Below are positions 40,768 through 51,666 of a stretch of DNA of 64,000 nt, in pieces (the first letter of the stretch is position 1; each line of letters opens with the position of its first letter). Location of the stretch: positions 1,364,001-1,428,000 of the forward strand of contig ML058386.1 of the NCBI GenBank assembly GCA_003013855.2, given 5' to 3'. This DNA comes from Liriodendron chinense. Its lineage: Eukaryota > Streptophyta > Magnoliopsida > Magnoliales > Magnoliaceae. The translations under genes were made by a program, and so were the position numbers. A model generated the notes under the pieces. That model saw only the letters and a program-made list of their open reading frames with translations. It had not been told where the DNA came from and searched no databases.

Positions 40768-43700
40768 AGACCAGCTTGTGGGGGTGACTCTCAAGCTTCA
40801 AGAAAAGCATACGCTCGGAAGGCGTCCAAAGAACCCTAGCAAATCTATTGGCTGGAACAGACGTCCAACTCCTCAAAAGCAAGCCATCCTCCAATTTCTT
40901 TCACCCTCGAAGATGCAGCGGGAATCCACTTCCCTCATGAAGATTCTATCGTGGTCACATTGAAGGTATCAAATTATCTGACTCATCGGATTATGGTGGA
41001 TACAGGTAGCTCAGCCGACATTCTGTATCTAGAGGCTTTCAACAAAATGGCACTATCCAGAAGCCTCCTCAAGCCAGTATCGACCCCCCCGTCGGCTTTG
41101 GAGGAGAGGTAGTAACACCCGAAGGAAGCATCGATCTCCCAGTTACTTTTGGAGAGAGTCCAGCGAAGACCACCGTCTTCGTAAACTTCCTCGTCGTGGA
41201 TCGAAAATCAGCATATAACGCCATTTTGGGGCGGCCGTCTCTTACTAAGGTTGGAGCGGCCTTGCACCCTTCATATCTGTGTGTTAAATTTCCGACCCCA
41301 AATGGCATCGGGGTCGTGCGAGGAAGTCAGCAGGAGGCACGGTCCTGTTACCAGATAGCCCTCCAAGATCGAAAGAAGGCTCAAGCGACACCTGTCATGG
41401 AAATAGTTCAAGGTTCATCCGACGTTCCCGCCACCGCGTTGGATCCAAGAGAAAATGCTCTGAAATCAGGAACTCCAGGGGAGGAAACAGTGGCGATCCA
41501 CCTGACCGAAGACGACCCATCTAAGATCGTGCGCATCGGGTCCTCCTTGACCACTGTCCATCGTCAAAATTTGATCCGTTTCCTCACCGAATACAAGGAT
41601 GTGTTTGCTTGGTCTCATAAAGATATGCCAGGCATCGATCCTGATGTCATCGCACATCGTCTCAACATTGACCCGAAGCATAAACCCGTACATCAGCGTC
41701 GACGTGCCTTTACTGCAGAAAGACAAATGGCAATCAAAACAGAAGTTAAAGCTTCTCGCGGCTAATTTCATAAAGGAAGTTGACTACCCAGAGTGGGTCG
41801 TAAACGTAGTTCTCGTCCGGAAAACTAATGGCAAATGGAGGATGTGCGTCGACTATTCAGACTTAAACAAAGCATGCCACAAAGATAGCTTTCCGACACC
41901 GCGGATCGACCAGTTGGTCAACTCAACAGCTGGACATGCTCTCCTCAGTTTTATGGATGCTTATTCTGGTTACAACCAGATTGTGATGCATCCACCTGAT
42001 AGCCAGCATACTGCCTTCATCACAGATCGAGGACTATATTGCTACCAGGTAATGCCGTTCGGTCTTAAAAATGCAGGGGCCACTTATCAACGTCTTGTCA
42101 ACAAAATGTTCGCTGCTCAAATCGGTAGGAACATGGAAGTGTATGTCGACGATATGCTCGTGAAAAGCATCGTTGAAGATAACCACATTTCAGATCTTCG
42201 AGAAGCCTTTGATCTGATGAGAAAGTATCAAATGAAGTTAAACCCAGAAAAATGCGCGTTTGGAGTGTCTGCAGGGAAATTTCTTGGGTTCATGGTTGGC
42301 CAGCGTGGAATTGAGGCAAATCCTGAAAAGATTAAAGCATTGATAGAGATGAAATCCCCTGTTACTCTGAAGGACGTTCAGCGTCTGGCAGGTCGCATCG
42401 CATCATTGAACAGGTTCATCTCACGAGCATCTGACAAGTGCTTGCCCTTCTTCAAACTCCTTCGTGCAACGGCCAAATCTGATTGGAAGTGGACACCTCA
42501 GTGTGAAGAAGCTTTCCAACAACTGAAGTAATACATGAGCGCTCCCCCCATTTTATCTAAGCCTGTAGCACATGAGCAACTCATTCTTTACTTATCTGTG
42601 TCTTCCACGGCCGTTAGCGCCGCTTTAATAAGGGAAGATTCCGGGGTGCAAAGGCCCGTTTATTATATCAGTCGAGCAATGGTTGATGCAGAAACTAGGT
42701 ATTCTGATATGGAGAAACTGGCCCTAGCCTTAATCACGGCAGCTCGAAAATTGCGACCATACTTTCACGCCCATGCTATTTTAGTACCAACAAATCATCC
42801 ACTACGACACGTCCTTCAAAAACCTGAGGCTTCCGGGCGCTTAACTAAATGGACGGTCGAGATCAGTGAGCATGATATCTCATTCTGTCGTAGGACCGCA
42901 GTCAAGGGCCAGGCCGTGGCTGACTTCATTGCCGAATTTACATATTCTTCTGAAGATAATGTCACGACCAGCGACCAGCCTCCTTGGTCGCTCTTCGTGG
43001 ACGGGTCGTCACGGGCCACTGGCAGTGGAGCGGGTCTGATTTTAGTGGCTCCCGACGGGTCGCATTTTTAATACGCTCTGCGTTTCGAATCACGCGTCTC
43101 CAATAATGAAGCAGAATATGAGGCCCTAATTGTTGGCCTCGAACTGGCCATTGTCCTCGCAGTCCAGAATTTGATAATTCATAGCGACTCCCAGCTCATT
43201 GTCAATCAAGTTCTTGGTGAATTCGAAGCCAAAGAAGAAAGAATGGCCTTATACAAGTCTCGTGTCCTCATCCTGCTCGCCAAACTGAAGACTTATAAAA
43301 TAATTCATATCCCTCGCGAGCAGAACCAACTTGCCGATTCCTTGGCAAAACTCGCTTCTGCGCCGGAATCGGAGTTATCACATTCAATCCCCTTCGAGCA
43401 CCGTCAGAACTTGAGTATCGACCAAGTGACTCTCGAGCAAGTTATATCGGTACAATCGTCTCCATGCTGGATGGATCCTATCATCCTTTATCTTAGAGAT
43501 GGATACCTACCAGAAGACAAGAAAGCTGCAAGACAAATTCGGCTTCGAGCTGCCAGGTACACCTTACAAGATGGAATCTTGTTGCGAAAAAGCTTCTCCT
43601 TGCCTTATTTAAGGTGTCTTCATCCAGAAGAAGCACATCGTGTTCTAGATGAAGTACACCAGGGGGCATGTGGTAATCATCCCAGGGGGCGATCTCTAGC

Positions 43701-44691
43701 ATATAAAGCGATGAGGCAAGGATATTATTGGCCTACTATGAAAACAGACGCCATCGAATTTTCTAAAAAATGTGACAAGTGTCAACGATATCAACCTATA
43801 CCTCGTGTACCGTCTGAGCGGATGACCCCAGTCGACAGCCCTTGGCCTTTTGCTCAGTGGGGGATCGATATCATCGGGCCCTTACCTATGGGAAAGGGAC
43901 AGAATAGGTTCGCGATCGTGGCGGTTGATTATTTCACCAAATGGGCCGAAGCAGAACCATTAGCCAAAATTACTGAAAAACAAACTACTAAGTTTATGTG
44001 GAGAAATATCATATGTCGCTTCGGACTTCCTCATACTATAATTACCGATAACGGAACGCAGTTCGACAACGCAGCCTTTGATGAATTTTGCGACAAATGG
44101 AAGATACGTAATCTCCGCACTTCTCCATATCATCCTCAGGCGAATGGGCAGGTCGAGGCAGTGAATAAAATCATAAAGCATCATTTAAAGACCAAGCTAG
44201 GTGAATGTAAAGGGGTGTGGCCAGAACTTCTCCCAGAGGTGTTATGGGCCTATAGAACCACGGCTTGTACATCGACAGGTGAAACTCCTTTCTCCTTAGC
44301 ATTTGGTGTTGACGCAGTAGTACCAGTGGAAACTCAAGTGCCCTCATATCGGATCGAACAGTATGATCCTGCAAGCAATCAGGAAAACCTCCGACTTCAT
44401 CTCGATCTCTTGGAAGAACGAAGAAATGCTTCCCAAGTACGAGTGGCAGCATATCAACAACGTATTGCTCGTTATCGGAATGCGAAGGTTAGACCTAGAT
44501 CCTTCCAGCCCGGAGATTTGGTCCTAAGGCAAAATCTTGGAGTTCCTGCTCGTTCATTGGATCCGAATTGGGAAGGCCCGTATCGGGTTATTAGGGTTGT
44601 GAGACCCGGTACTTATTATCTTGAAGACATGCAAGGGAAGCCTGTACGCCGCCCTTGGCACGTGGAGCATTTGCTACGATACTACCCCTAG
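40768..44691 (+). pseudogene. pol of Retand-like element C (5' truncated)
   Basis: Plus-strand counterpart of the B pol. Protease at 40990 (MVDTGSSADILYL). The frame breaks near 41087 in a run of C (one nucleotide less than B) and again near 41755. RT: KWRMCVDYSDLNKACH, FMDAYSGYNQIV, YVDDMLVKS (42140). TAA at 42529-42531 lies between RT and RNase H, and TAA at 43069-43071 stands where B has CAA. From 43072 to the stop at 44689-44691 RNase H and integrase are open, with HPEEAHRVLDEVH...CDKCQRY, DIIGPLP, ITDNGTQFDN and YHPQANGQVEAVNK. Gag, PBS and 5' LTR are missing; the left end is the fusion point with the B LTR. Confidence 0.87.
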
Positions 44692-45408
44692 ATTCGATGT
44701 AGTTTTATTACAACGTTTTATGAATAAAGTGAAAGATATCTTTTGGTCGCTACTCCATTTATATGGACCTGAATAGCCCTGAAGAGTGCTTACACATCCT
44801 CTTGGCCAATTGCCTACCTTTGGTAGGACTGAAATTGTTACTAGTTGGTCGCTTCTCCATTTACATGGACCTAAATAGCCCCGAAGAGAATGGATACCAT
44901 CTCTTGACCAACCTTCTGCCCTTGGTAGAATCAAAATCTCAATCGATAGATCAGTCTATCTCAACGCGGACATGGTCTCACGACCCCCGGATTGAGTCTA
45001 ATTCATTTTTTCATGAGTTAGTTACTCGCGATTGGTGAGAGGAGGGATCGCACTCCGGAATGCGAGCACCGCAGCTCGTGCTCAAATTAGGGCAGCGATC
45101 GGGGTCACACCCTAATCGCGAGCACCGTAGCTCGGGCTCGAATCGCAGTCGTACACCTTAATTGTGAGCACCACAGCTCGCGCTCGAATATGTGGTCATA
45201 CACCCTAAATGCGAGCAGCTCAGCTCATGCTCGAATTAAAGGGTCACATCTCTGATGAATCCATTCGAGATCAACATAAAGCAAAAAATGAAAGATGAAG
45301 GGATAACAGCAACAAAACAGTAACACTTCCAAAAATATCTTTTCATTGATAATTAGATGATTACAGATACATGATCGCAGATACAAGAGAGAAGAAAATA
45401 AAAGGAAA
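44692..45408. other. spacer between pol and antisense gene of element C
   Basis: No gene. 44745-44945 holds the twofold ~105-bp repeat (GGTCGCT.CTCCATTTA.ATGGACCT.AATAGCCC.GAAGAG). 45045-45240 holds four ~60-bp units of the form GCGAGCACC..AGCTCG.GCTCGAAT, each able to fold (GAGCAC / GTGCTC). Confidence 0.6.
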
Positions 45409-47584
45409 TTAATCGCTTGGAGGAGCCACGCTCTCGACTTCAGGGCCCATTTCAGGAGCCCCTCCAGCCTGCGTGGCTTCAGTCACCTCGTTCTCGGCAG
45501 CAGCTTGCTCTTCTGCAGCTATGATGGTCGCGACTCGACCGAATTCCCCCATATCGAAGGATGGGATCATTCGTTGCACTACTCTTAGTGCAAAGTCTCG
45601 ACCAGCATCGTATGACTCATATCGTTCATCGTCATACAGCTGCGAAGTCCGGAACTCGGAAACTGCCCGAGCACCTTCCTCCGAGAGCATTTTTACAAGG
45701 GTGACTCTCTCCTCGTCCCAGTGGATCGAGTCGTCCTTAAGCTGCGCAAGAGCGGTGCGCTCCCTGGTCAAGTTGTCGTAGGCCTCCTTGAGCTGCGACC
45801 TGGCCCCCGCGAATTGCTCCTCTAACGAGATCTTGTCCTGCCGGAAGATCTCCCTCTCTCTCTCAGCCTTCTCCTTCAGACCCGTGAGCTTCACGTAGTC
45901 TGAGTCCAAGGCTTGATACCTGTCGGTCAGGACTTGGATCTTCTCGATGAGGATCTTTTTCTCCTCATCTCTCTTCGTGATCACCGCCTCACGAGCCTTG
46001 AGCAGATGATCTCTTCCTTGAACTGCCTTTTCCAAGGCAGTCCTCTTTCCCTCAGCCTCCTCTATCGTGCGACGGGCGGCAACGATATCACGCCTCGTTC
46101 GCAGAATAAGATCTAAACCCTGCAAAAGAGATGAAAAATGTAAGAGTATTCTGGAACGTAATAACTGATCGTAGCAGGTCTTGACGAAGTCTTACCTGAA
46201 CCATCCTCATCCCCGCTTCGAGGATAAGGTTCTCAGGACTTGGCTCGGGAAGAGAGCCAAAGGCGTGAGGCGGGACGTTCTCAAACAAAAATTTACATAC
46301 AGGATGAAGGTGGCGGGGAATAGAGTACGTCCCGCTCCCAGACGGTTGGGCAACGACCAACCCGGCCTGCTCGCGAGGTGGAGGCATTGACTCGCGAGCA
46401 GGTCCCTGCTCAGCAGCCGGGACCAATTCGCGAGCAGGAGGTGGCTCTTGAGGCTCTACCTGCTCTCGAGCCTCTTCGGCTGGGGGGCAGCCGGACCCCA
46501 CCCCATCTGGGGAATTATCAGCAATGTTAATCACTGGTGGCCCAGGTGCGACCACCAGTGAAGGAATAGTGGGCCCAGCTGGGGCCCCCGCCATGCTCGC
46601 GGGAAGGGCAGGCTGATCGCTGCCCGTGCGGATGGAAGATTGAGAAGGTTCGGCAGGGGTTCTCTTCTGCCTTTTGGAGCCTGTGCCCTTCAGTCGGGGC
46701 AGTAGGCCTCTCTTCTCTCCAGCCTTTGTCATTTCAACTTCTCTTCTGGATATGAGGCCTGCTGCTGTAAGTCGCGAAGGGGACAAGCAAGCCTCGATAT
46801 GCCTATCTCCGACAGGCACCTTGTACACCTTGACAATCTTCTCGTTGATCCCTCCTTTCAGATTCGGTTTTCTCAAGGCCGGGATACCTGCGAGCACAAA
46901 CGGGGGTCAAACGAAGAAAAACCCTAAAAAACCTTTCTGGGGAAATTGCACAATGCGGGATTGTCTACCTTCACAGAAAAACCGGGTCACTCCTGGACCC
47001 CTGGAGGAGGCAGACTCCCAGCTCCCGGAAGCATAGAACCACCGCTTCCTCCAGCCGGGATAGTTCGAGGAGGGCTTCCCCAACACGAAATTATCCCGGT
47101 GCCAATAACACAAATAATACCAGCCTTCGCTGGAGGGAGCTTTCTTCAGACGAAACATACGGAGGAACTCCTCCGCCGTGAGTTCCCCGTTGCCAGCCTG
47201 AGCCCAAAGGGCAAAGGAGCCCAGAACCACCCTCCACCCGTTCACAATGAGTTGCCCAGGGGCAATCTTGTAACACCGGAGTACATCGCGAACGAAGGGA
47301 TGGAGGGGAAGGCGTACCCCCAGGATAAGCTGATACTCATAAAATGCTACGCATCCTGGGGGGCGGGGGGAGTCGGGTGTTTCTCCACCTCCGGGCAAGC
47401 GGAGGGTTACTGAGTCGGGGATCAGGTATCTCTCCCGTAGCTCAGCCAGCCGGTCCTCCGATAAAACGGAAGGATATCCGGCTGCTGTGTATCTCCCTGC
47501 CGGAACCCTTGCACTGCTGGAGGCAGAGGATTCCGGAGTGGCATCACCAAGAGGGACAGTGGTCTCGTCAGAGTTCCCAACCAT
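45409..47584 (-). CDS. three-exon antisense gene of Retand-like element C
   Basis: Counterpart of 27932-30188, read opposite to the C pol. Exons on the minus strand: 47584-46969, 46887-46196 and 46119-45409; introns GTAGAC...GCTCGCAG and GTAAGA...TTTTGCAG. The joined frame is open for about 672 codons. Exon 1 has CVAFYEYQLILGVRLPLHPF, YKIAPGQLIVNGWRV and ELTAEEFLRMFRLKK; exon 2 has GIPALRKPNLKGGINEK and a Pro-rich middle unlike that of B; exon 3 is a coiled coil. A TATAAATG box (47738-47731) lies 150 bp upstream. Intron positions and phases (1 and 0) equal those of B, while the exon 2 middle has diverged freely. Confidence 0.82.
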
Positions 47585-47987
47585 GAGATAAAAATAAAAG
47601 AAGAAAAAAAGAAGTAATACCAAAAACTGAAAGGAAAATGAACACCGGAGGAAGAAGAAGAATGGAAAGAACTGCAGGTTCCTTTCGAAAAAGCTTCTGT
47701 AGAAAATCAAAGAAATGGCGGACTCCGTACATTTATAGGCAATCATTCCGCCGTATCTGATGGCACGTGGCAGTCCCTCTCTTGACACAGCGCTCGAGCA
47801 GGCACGCCCATTAACTCCTCAAACACGTGGCGAGCGCCCCTTCATTTTCCATCAGCGAAAAGGCTGCGGAAGGCTGGCGCTCATTAATTTCAGCCCATCA
47901 TGTGGGGTGCCGTTCTCGATGAAAGCAGCGGGCGGTTTCGTGTGATAGTGAGCTAAGTCCTTTCCTTAAGAATTCTTGGCGGCAAGG

Positions 47988-48001
47988 ACTTGGGGGGCAT
48001 C
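47988..48001 (+). other. polypurine tract of element C
   Basis: ACTTGGGGGGCATC directly before the LTR start TGTTATAGG; same tract as in B. Confidence 0.8.
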
Positions 48002-49027
48002 TGTTATAGGTAAAATGGTGGAGATAAGATTTCACGCGGAAATGCGCATTTCGCCCTCGAGATGATCTGATCAAGAGTCGCAGAACGGGTAAGGGTGGAG
48101 TACGGCTTCGACTCTCGAGATCGTATGCTCGGGAGTCGAAGAATGGATAAGAGCGGGACGTCCATTCGACTCTCGAGATTATCTGATCGAGAGTCGAATA
48201 TTGGATAAGTGCGGGACGTCCATTTGACTCTCGAGCTCACCTGATCAGGAGTCATAGATTGAAAAATACGGAGCAGCTATTCGCAAGTCTCGAGTCTTCA
48301 TAACCGATAGTCAAATACGGCAAAGCTCGATCCGCGAACAGACCTTCTCACAAGTCGTTGAAAGACGTTACATCTAAAGTATGTACTTGGACTCGCGACC
48401 ACATTCTAACCTGCGAGTAGCTTTCCTGCGGTAATATCTCTTAGCTTTCAGTACTAGCACCCGATTCCTGTCGAGCAGCTTCTCCAATCCCTCTGCGACA
48501 CCAAGCAGGGCTACAACCAGTTCGGTGGTTTCCAACTACGGGCGTCTCCTTCCTTTTCGGAGGCTATGACTCCAACTACGGGCGTCTCCTTCCTTTTCGA
48601 AAGCTATGATTCCAACTACGGCTTCCAGCCGGATTTCAAGGGATTACCATCAAGGGGCGTGATTGTTGAAATAAGTCATTGGGTTGGATCTGACTAAAAA
48701 GATAGGATCTTATCCCACGAAATCAGCGAATTCTCAGTATCGTATGCGACATCAACGGGATTTCGACATCTCACGTAACAAATTGGATTGCTTCAGATCT
48801 ATATAAAGGGGTGGCTCCATTAAGAGCAGGTACGCACACATCATTCAATCTTGGTCCCGTTTTGCTTGGCTTCTCTTCTTACTGTGGCCTAACTTAAGCA
48901 TCGGAGGGCTAACGGCTGGTCCCCAGCCACCCTTATTTGTTGTCTTGCTTCAGGTCTGGTGGTGAAAATTCCGGTTGGAGTGAAGGAGAAAAGCTGGAGG
49001 ATCTCGTTACAAAATCTGACATTAACA
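48002..49027 (+). mobile_element. 3' LTR of Retand-like element C
   Basis: TGTTATAGGTAAAATGG ... GACATTAACA, 1026 bp. The last ~350 bp (TATA box TATATAAAG at 48800-48808, CTTAAGCATCGGAGGGCTAACGG region) match the B LTR. The first half carries different repeats: ~60-bp units around GACTCTCGAGAT...CTGATCGAGAGTCGAA (48057-48250) and a 40-bp repeat CCAACTACGGGCGTCTCC (48531, 48571, partial 48611). No 5' LTR partner is present. Confidence 0.85.
48057..48250. repeat. ~60-bp repeat in C LTR with inverted GACTCTCGAG/CGAGAGTC parts
   Basis: Three to four units. Each has GAGAGTCGAA...GCGGGACGTCCATT...CGACTCTCGAG, whose ends are inverted copies of each other (TCGAGAGTCGAA / TTCGACTCTCGA). It occupies the place of the 48-bp repeat of the B LTR. 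Confidence 0.75.
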
Positions 49028-49385
49028 ACGGTAAGGTAAAATCCTGTCTTGTTGTTGCTCTATATACCTTGAGATCGATAGTTTAGTTGATTTATGAAGA
49101 AGATAATCCCGAAAACTCATGAGATGAACTTTCACCATGCACACTAGGTTGAATTTGTTCAAGTTCTTCTATCTATCAATCAATCAGCGGGAATTTCATA
49201 TAAATACTTATTACGTTCTGAGAGTTGTAGGTTTCAACCTTTATCACTGAATTTCTCTGATTCTTACACTTATGTGTCTTGGAATGTATAGAAGAGTAGT
49301 TTCTAGAGGAGAGTTGGGTTTTGGAGAATGAAACTAGTTTCACGCATGTTTTGCTCGGGACTAGCAAAATGCTGGTTGGGGGGTG
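49028..49385 (+). other. 3' end of element A and its polypurine tract
   Basis: Non-coding. It ends in GCTGGTTGGGGGGTG immediately before the LTR start TGTTAAGC; this G-run is the PPT. With 20602-26466 it makes up element A, split by B and C. Confidence 0.65.
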
Positions 49386-51039
49386 TGTTAAGCTCTTAAT
49401 TGTGCATATTCTAACCCCAATTCATCACTCATTATGCACGGTTTACACATTTAAAGGACCATTCTAATACATGATTTGTAATTATAGGAACAAGATGGAG
49501 ATGTCACCAATTGAAGGCTAAATGTAGCTCCTTACAAGCATCGAAGATCATAGGATGAAGTATTGAAGGAAGATCAAAGAGAAGAAAGCAAGAAAAGAAG
49601 AAAGAAAGAAGAAATAAAGAAGAAAAGAAGCTAGACCGGTTGGCTGACCGGTCAGCCAAAGAAGCCCGACCGGTCAAGACCGGTCGGCTGCTCCCTTCTA
49701 TGCACAACAGAGGATGGACAGTGTAGTCCGACCGGTCATGACCGGTCGGCTACACACGCTGGAACAAATTCAACTTGGTTCGACCGGTCATGACCGGTGG
49801 GCCATGTACGCTGGATCAATGGAAAGTCACTCCGACCGGTCATGACCGGTCAACTGTGCTCTCTGGAGTGTTGCAAGTGAAGGCCGACCGGTCTAGACCA
49901 GTTTGTCATGCGTGAAAAGCTCTTTCTAATTCGGGATTACGGAATTTCCTGCACAAGTGCGTAAGTTTACGCAATTTCTGGAATTCTCTTGTGTATTGGA
50001 CTCCTCCAAGCTATAAAAGAACCTCTTCTCTTCATATCAAGGGAGGCTACGACGTGGGGATTGCTCAGGAGGCGGATTCTACTTTGGATCTCTAGTTTTC
50101 TTCCTGTTTTAGTAGTTTTTCATGTTTTTAGAGGCTTCTAGTTCAAGGATGTTAGAGATGAACTAAAACCTCTTAGCTAGGGCTAAGAGGTGAAGCTTTT
50201 GATTCGTTTTTTATGGATTAATGCAACCTAAGTTTCCTTTTATGTTTTAATTGATGAATTTTAGTTCAATTTGAGTTTGAATCAAGTATTAATTTGGTTT
50301 TACTTTGATCTCTTGATGACTCCGGGCTCATGTGATTCTTAGTGATTCTAAGCTTAGTATCTTAGCTTTTGAGCATTGTTTATGCTTGTGTAATGCATTG
50401 ATCTACCATCGACTCCGGGCATGGTAGACGCTTTGATTGCCTTGTATGCAATGGCCTGATTTTCATGTGGGAACTCATTCAACTAAAGTTCTTATATTTT
50501 GTATATAATCTGGAATAGTTGCTTAGTGATTGATTTTGATTTAATTCGAGTTCAAATCATGAGTTGTAATCAGGTCTAGTGACAGGACTTGGTGAAAGCT
50601 ATGGTTATCTCAACTAGATTGGAAAGAGGCTTGGCCTATACAATTGAGTGTGCCCAAGGCCTGAGCATGGTTGTGGGAATCAAATCAATTAATGAACACT
50701 TGTTCCAGATGATTGTTGGTTTAACCGCTCTATATTCCAATCGGATAGAGAAAGGAATTTGATTCCGATTGAGTCATGTGAGACCTAGTTGTGTTGATGC
50801 ATTGAAACTTATCAAAAGTGGATCCTTGGCGCTCTAGTGCCTTTTTAGATTAAAATTACCTTAACCATTCACTGTTTAAACACAATTCACTGTTTTCTAG
50901 CTTTAGTTCTTAATAGGATCTTAATTATTAGTTGTTTTAGTTAAATTCTGAGAATACCCATTCATAAATCTCTGTGGGAACGATACTCGGTCTTTCCGAA
51001 TTATTACTACTTCGCAACCCTACACTTGGGGAGTGAACA
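49386..51039 (+). mobile_element. Athila-like LTR shared between the two tandem units
   Basis: TGTTAAGCTCTTAATTG ... GAGTGAACA, 1654 bp. Preceded by a PPT (3' LTR of the left unit) and followed by a PBS (5' LTR of the right unit). Near-identical to 20602-22259. Paired GACCGGTC units at 49666, 49728, 49780, 49832 and 49884 keep the 62/52/52/52 spacing, but several have lost bases of the outer or inner boxes. TATAAAAG at 50012-50019. Confidence 0.9.
49666..49905. promoter_or_regulatory. paired GACCGGTC array, partly decayed
   Basis: Same five units and spacing as 20882-21121. The third unit reads TCGACCGG...CCGGTGGG, the fourth ends GGTCAAC, and the fifth ends ACCAGTTTG. Confidence 0.75.
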
Positions 51040-51045
51040 AGTTTT

Positions 51046-51063
51046 TGGCGCCGTTGCCGGGGA
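51046..51063 (+). other. primer binding site, tRNA-Asp (second unit)
   Basis: TGGCGCCGTTGCCGGGGA, identical to 22266-22283. Confidence 0.85.
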
Positions 51064-51666
51064 ATTTCTATGTGGTATTTTTAGAATTTTCTGAAATAAC
51101 TTTTAGTTGAGTTTGTTTTAAGATAGATTTAGGATTTATTTTACTTTTTAGAGTAGGTTTTCTTCTAATTACTAACTTAGTTTGTTTTGATTTTTGCAGG
51201 ATTCTAACATAGGTCTAATCCAGGGATTTTTAGGAAGTTGAAGAAGAAGAAGGCATCTAAAGTCACAAATCAGGTTTTATCGTTCTAACCTTACTCTTCT
51301 TCTTCTCCTACTCATTCCTATCATATTCATCTCTTGTAGAGTGGGTGGAGACTCCTTTTGGATCTCTGAAAGGTAGGCCTTGTGCCACCTGGATTCCTAT
51401 TGGTCGGCTCCGCCGCCTTGGATCACCTTGTGCTCAGAGATTTCTCTTCTCAACCTATTCCTCTTTCTTCTTTTTCTGAACTTTTTCTCAAAAGACTCAA
51501 AGAGTGGGTGGGGAGTTCTTTGAACCCCTATTGACCAGGAGAAATCGGTCTCTATCCTTGCTTCTGGCTTAGCCATTGCAAGACACCCTGTGCTTAAGTT
51601 TTAGAGAGAAGTAAAGGAAGGAAGGAAGAATTCTTTTTCCTTTTCACTCATTCTTTTTGGTTTTGC
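51064..51666 (+). other. 5' leader of second Athila-like unit
   Basis: Copy of 22284-22887 with the same possible leader intron acceptor. No gene. Confidence 0.45.
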
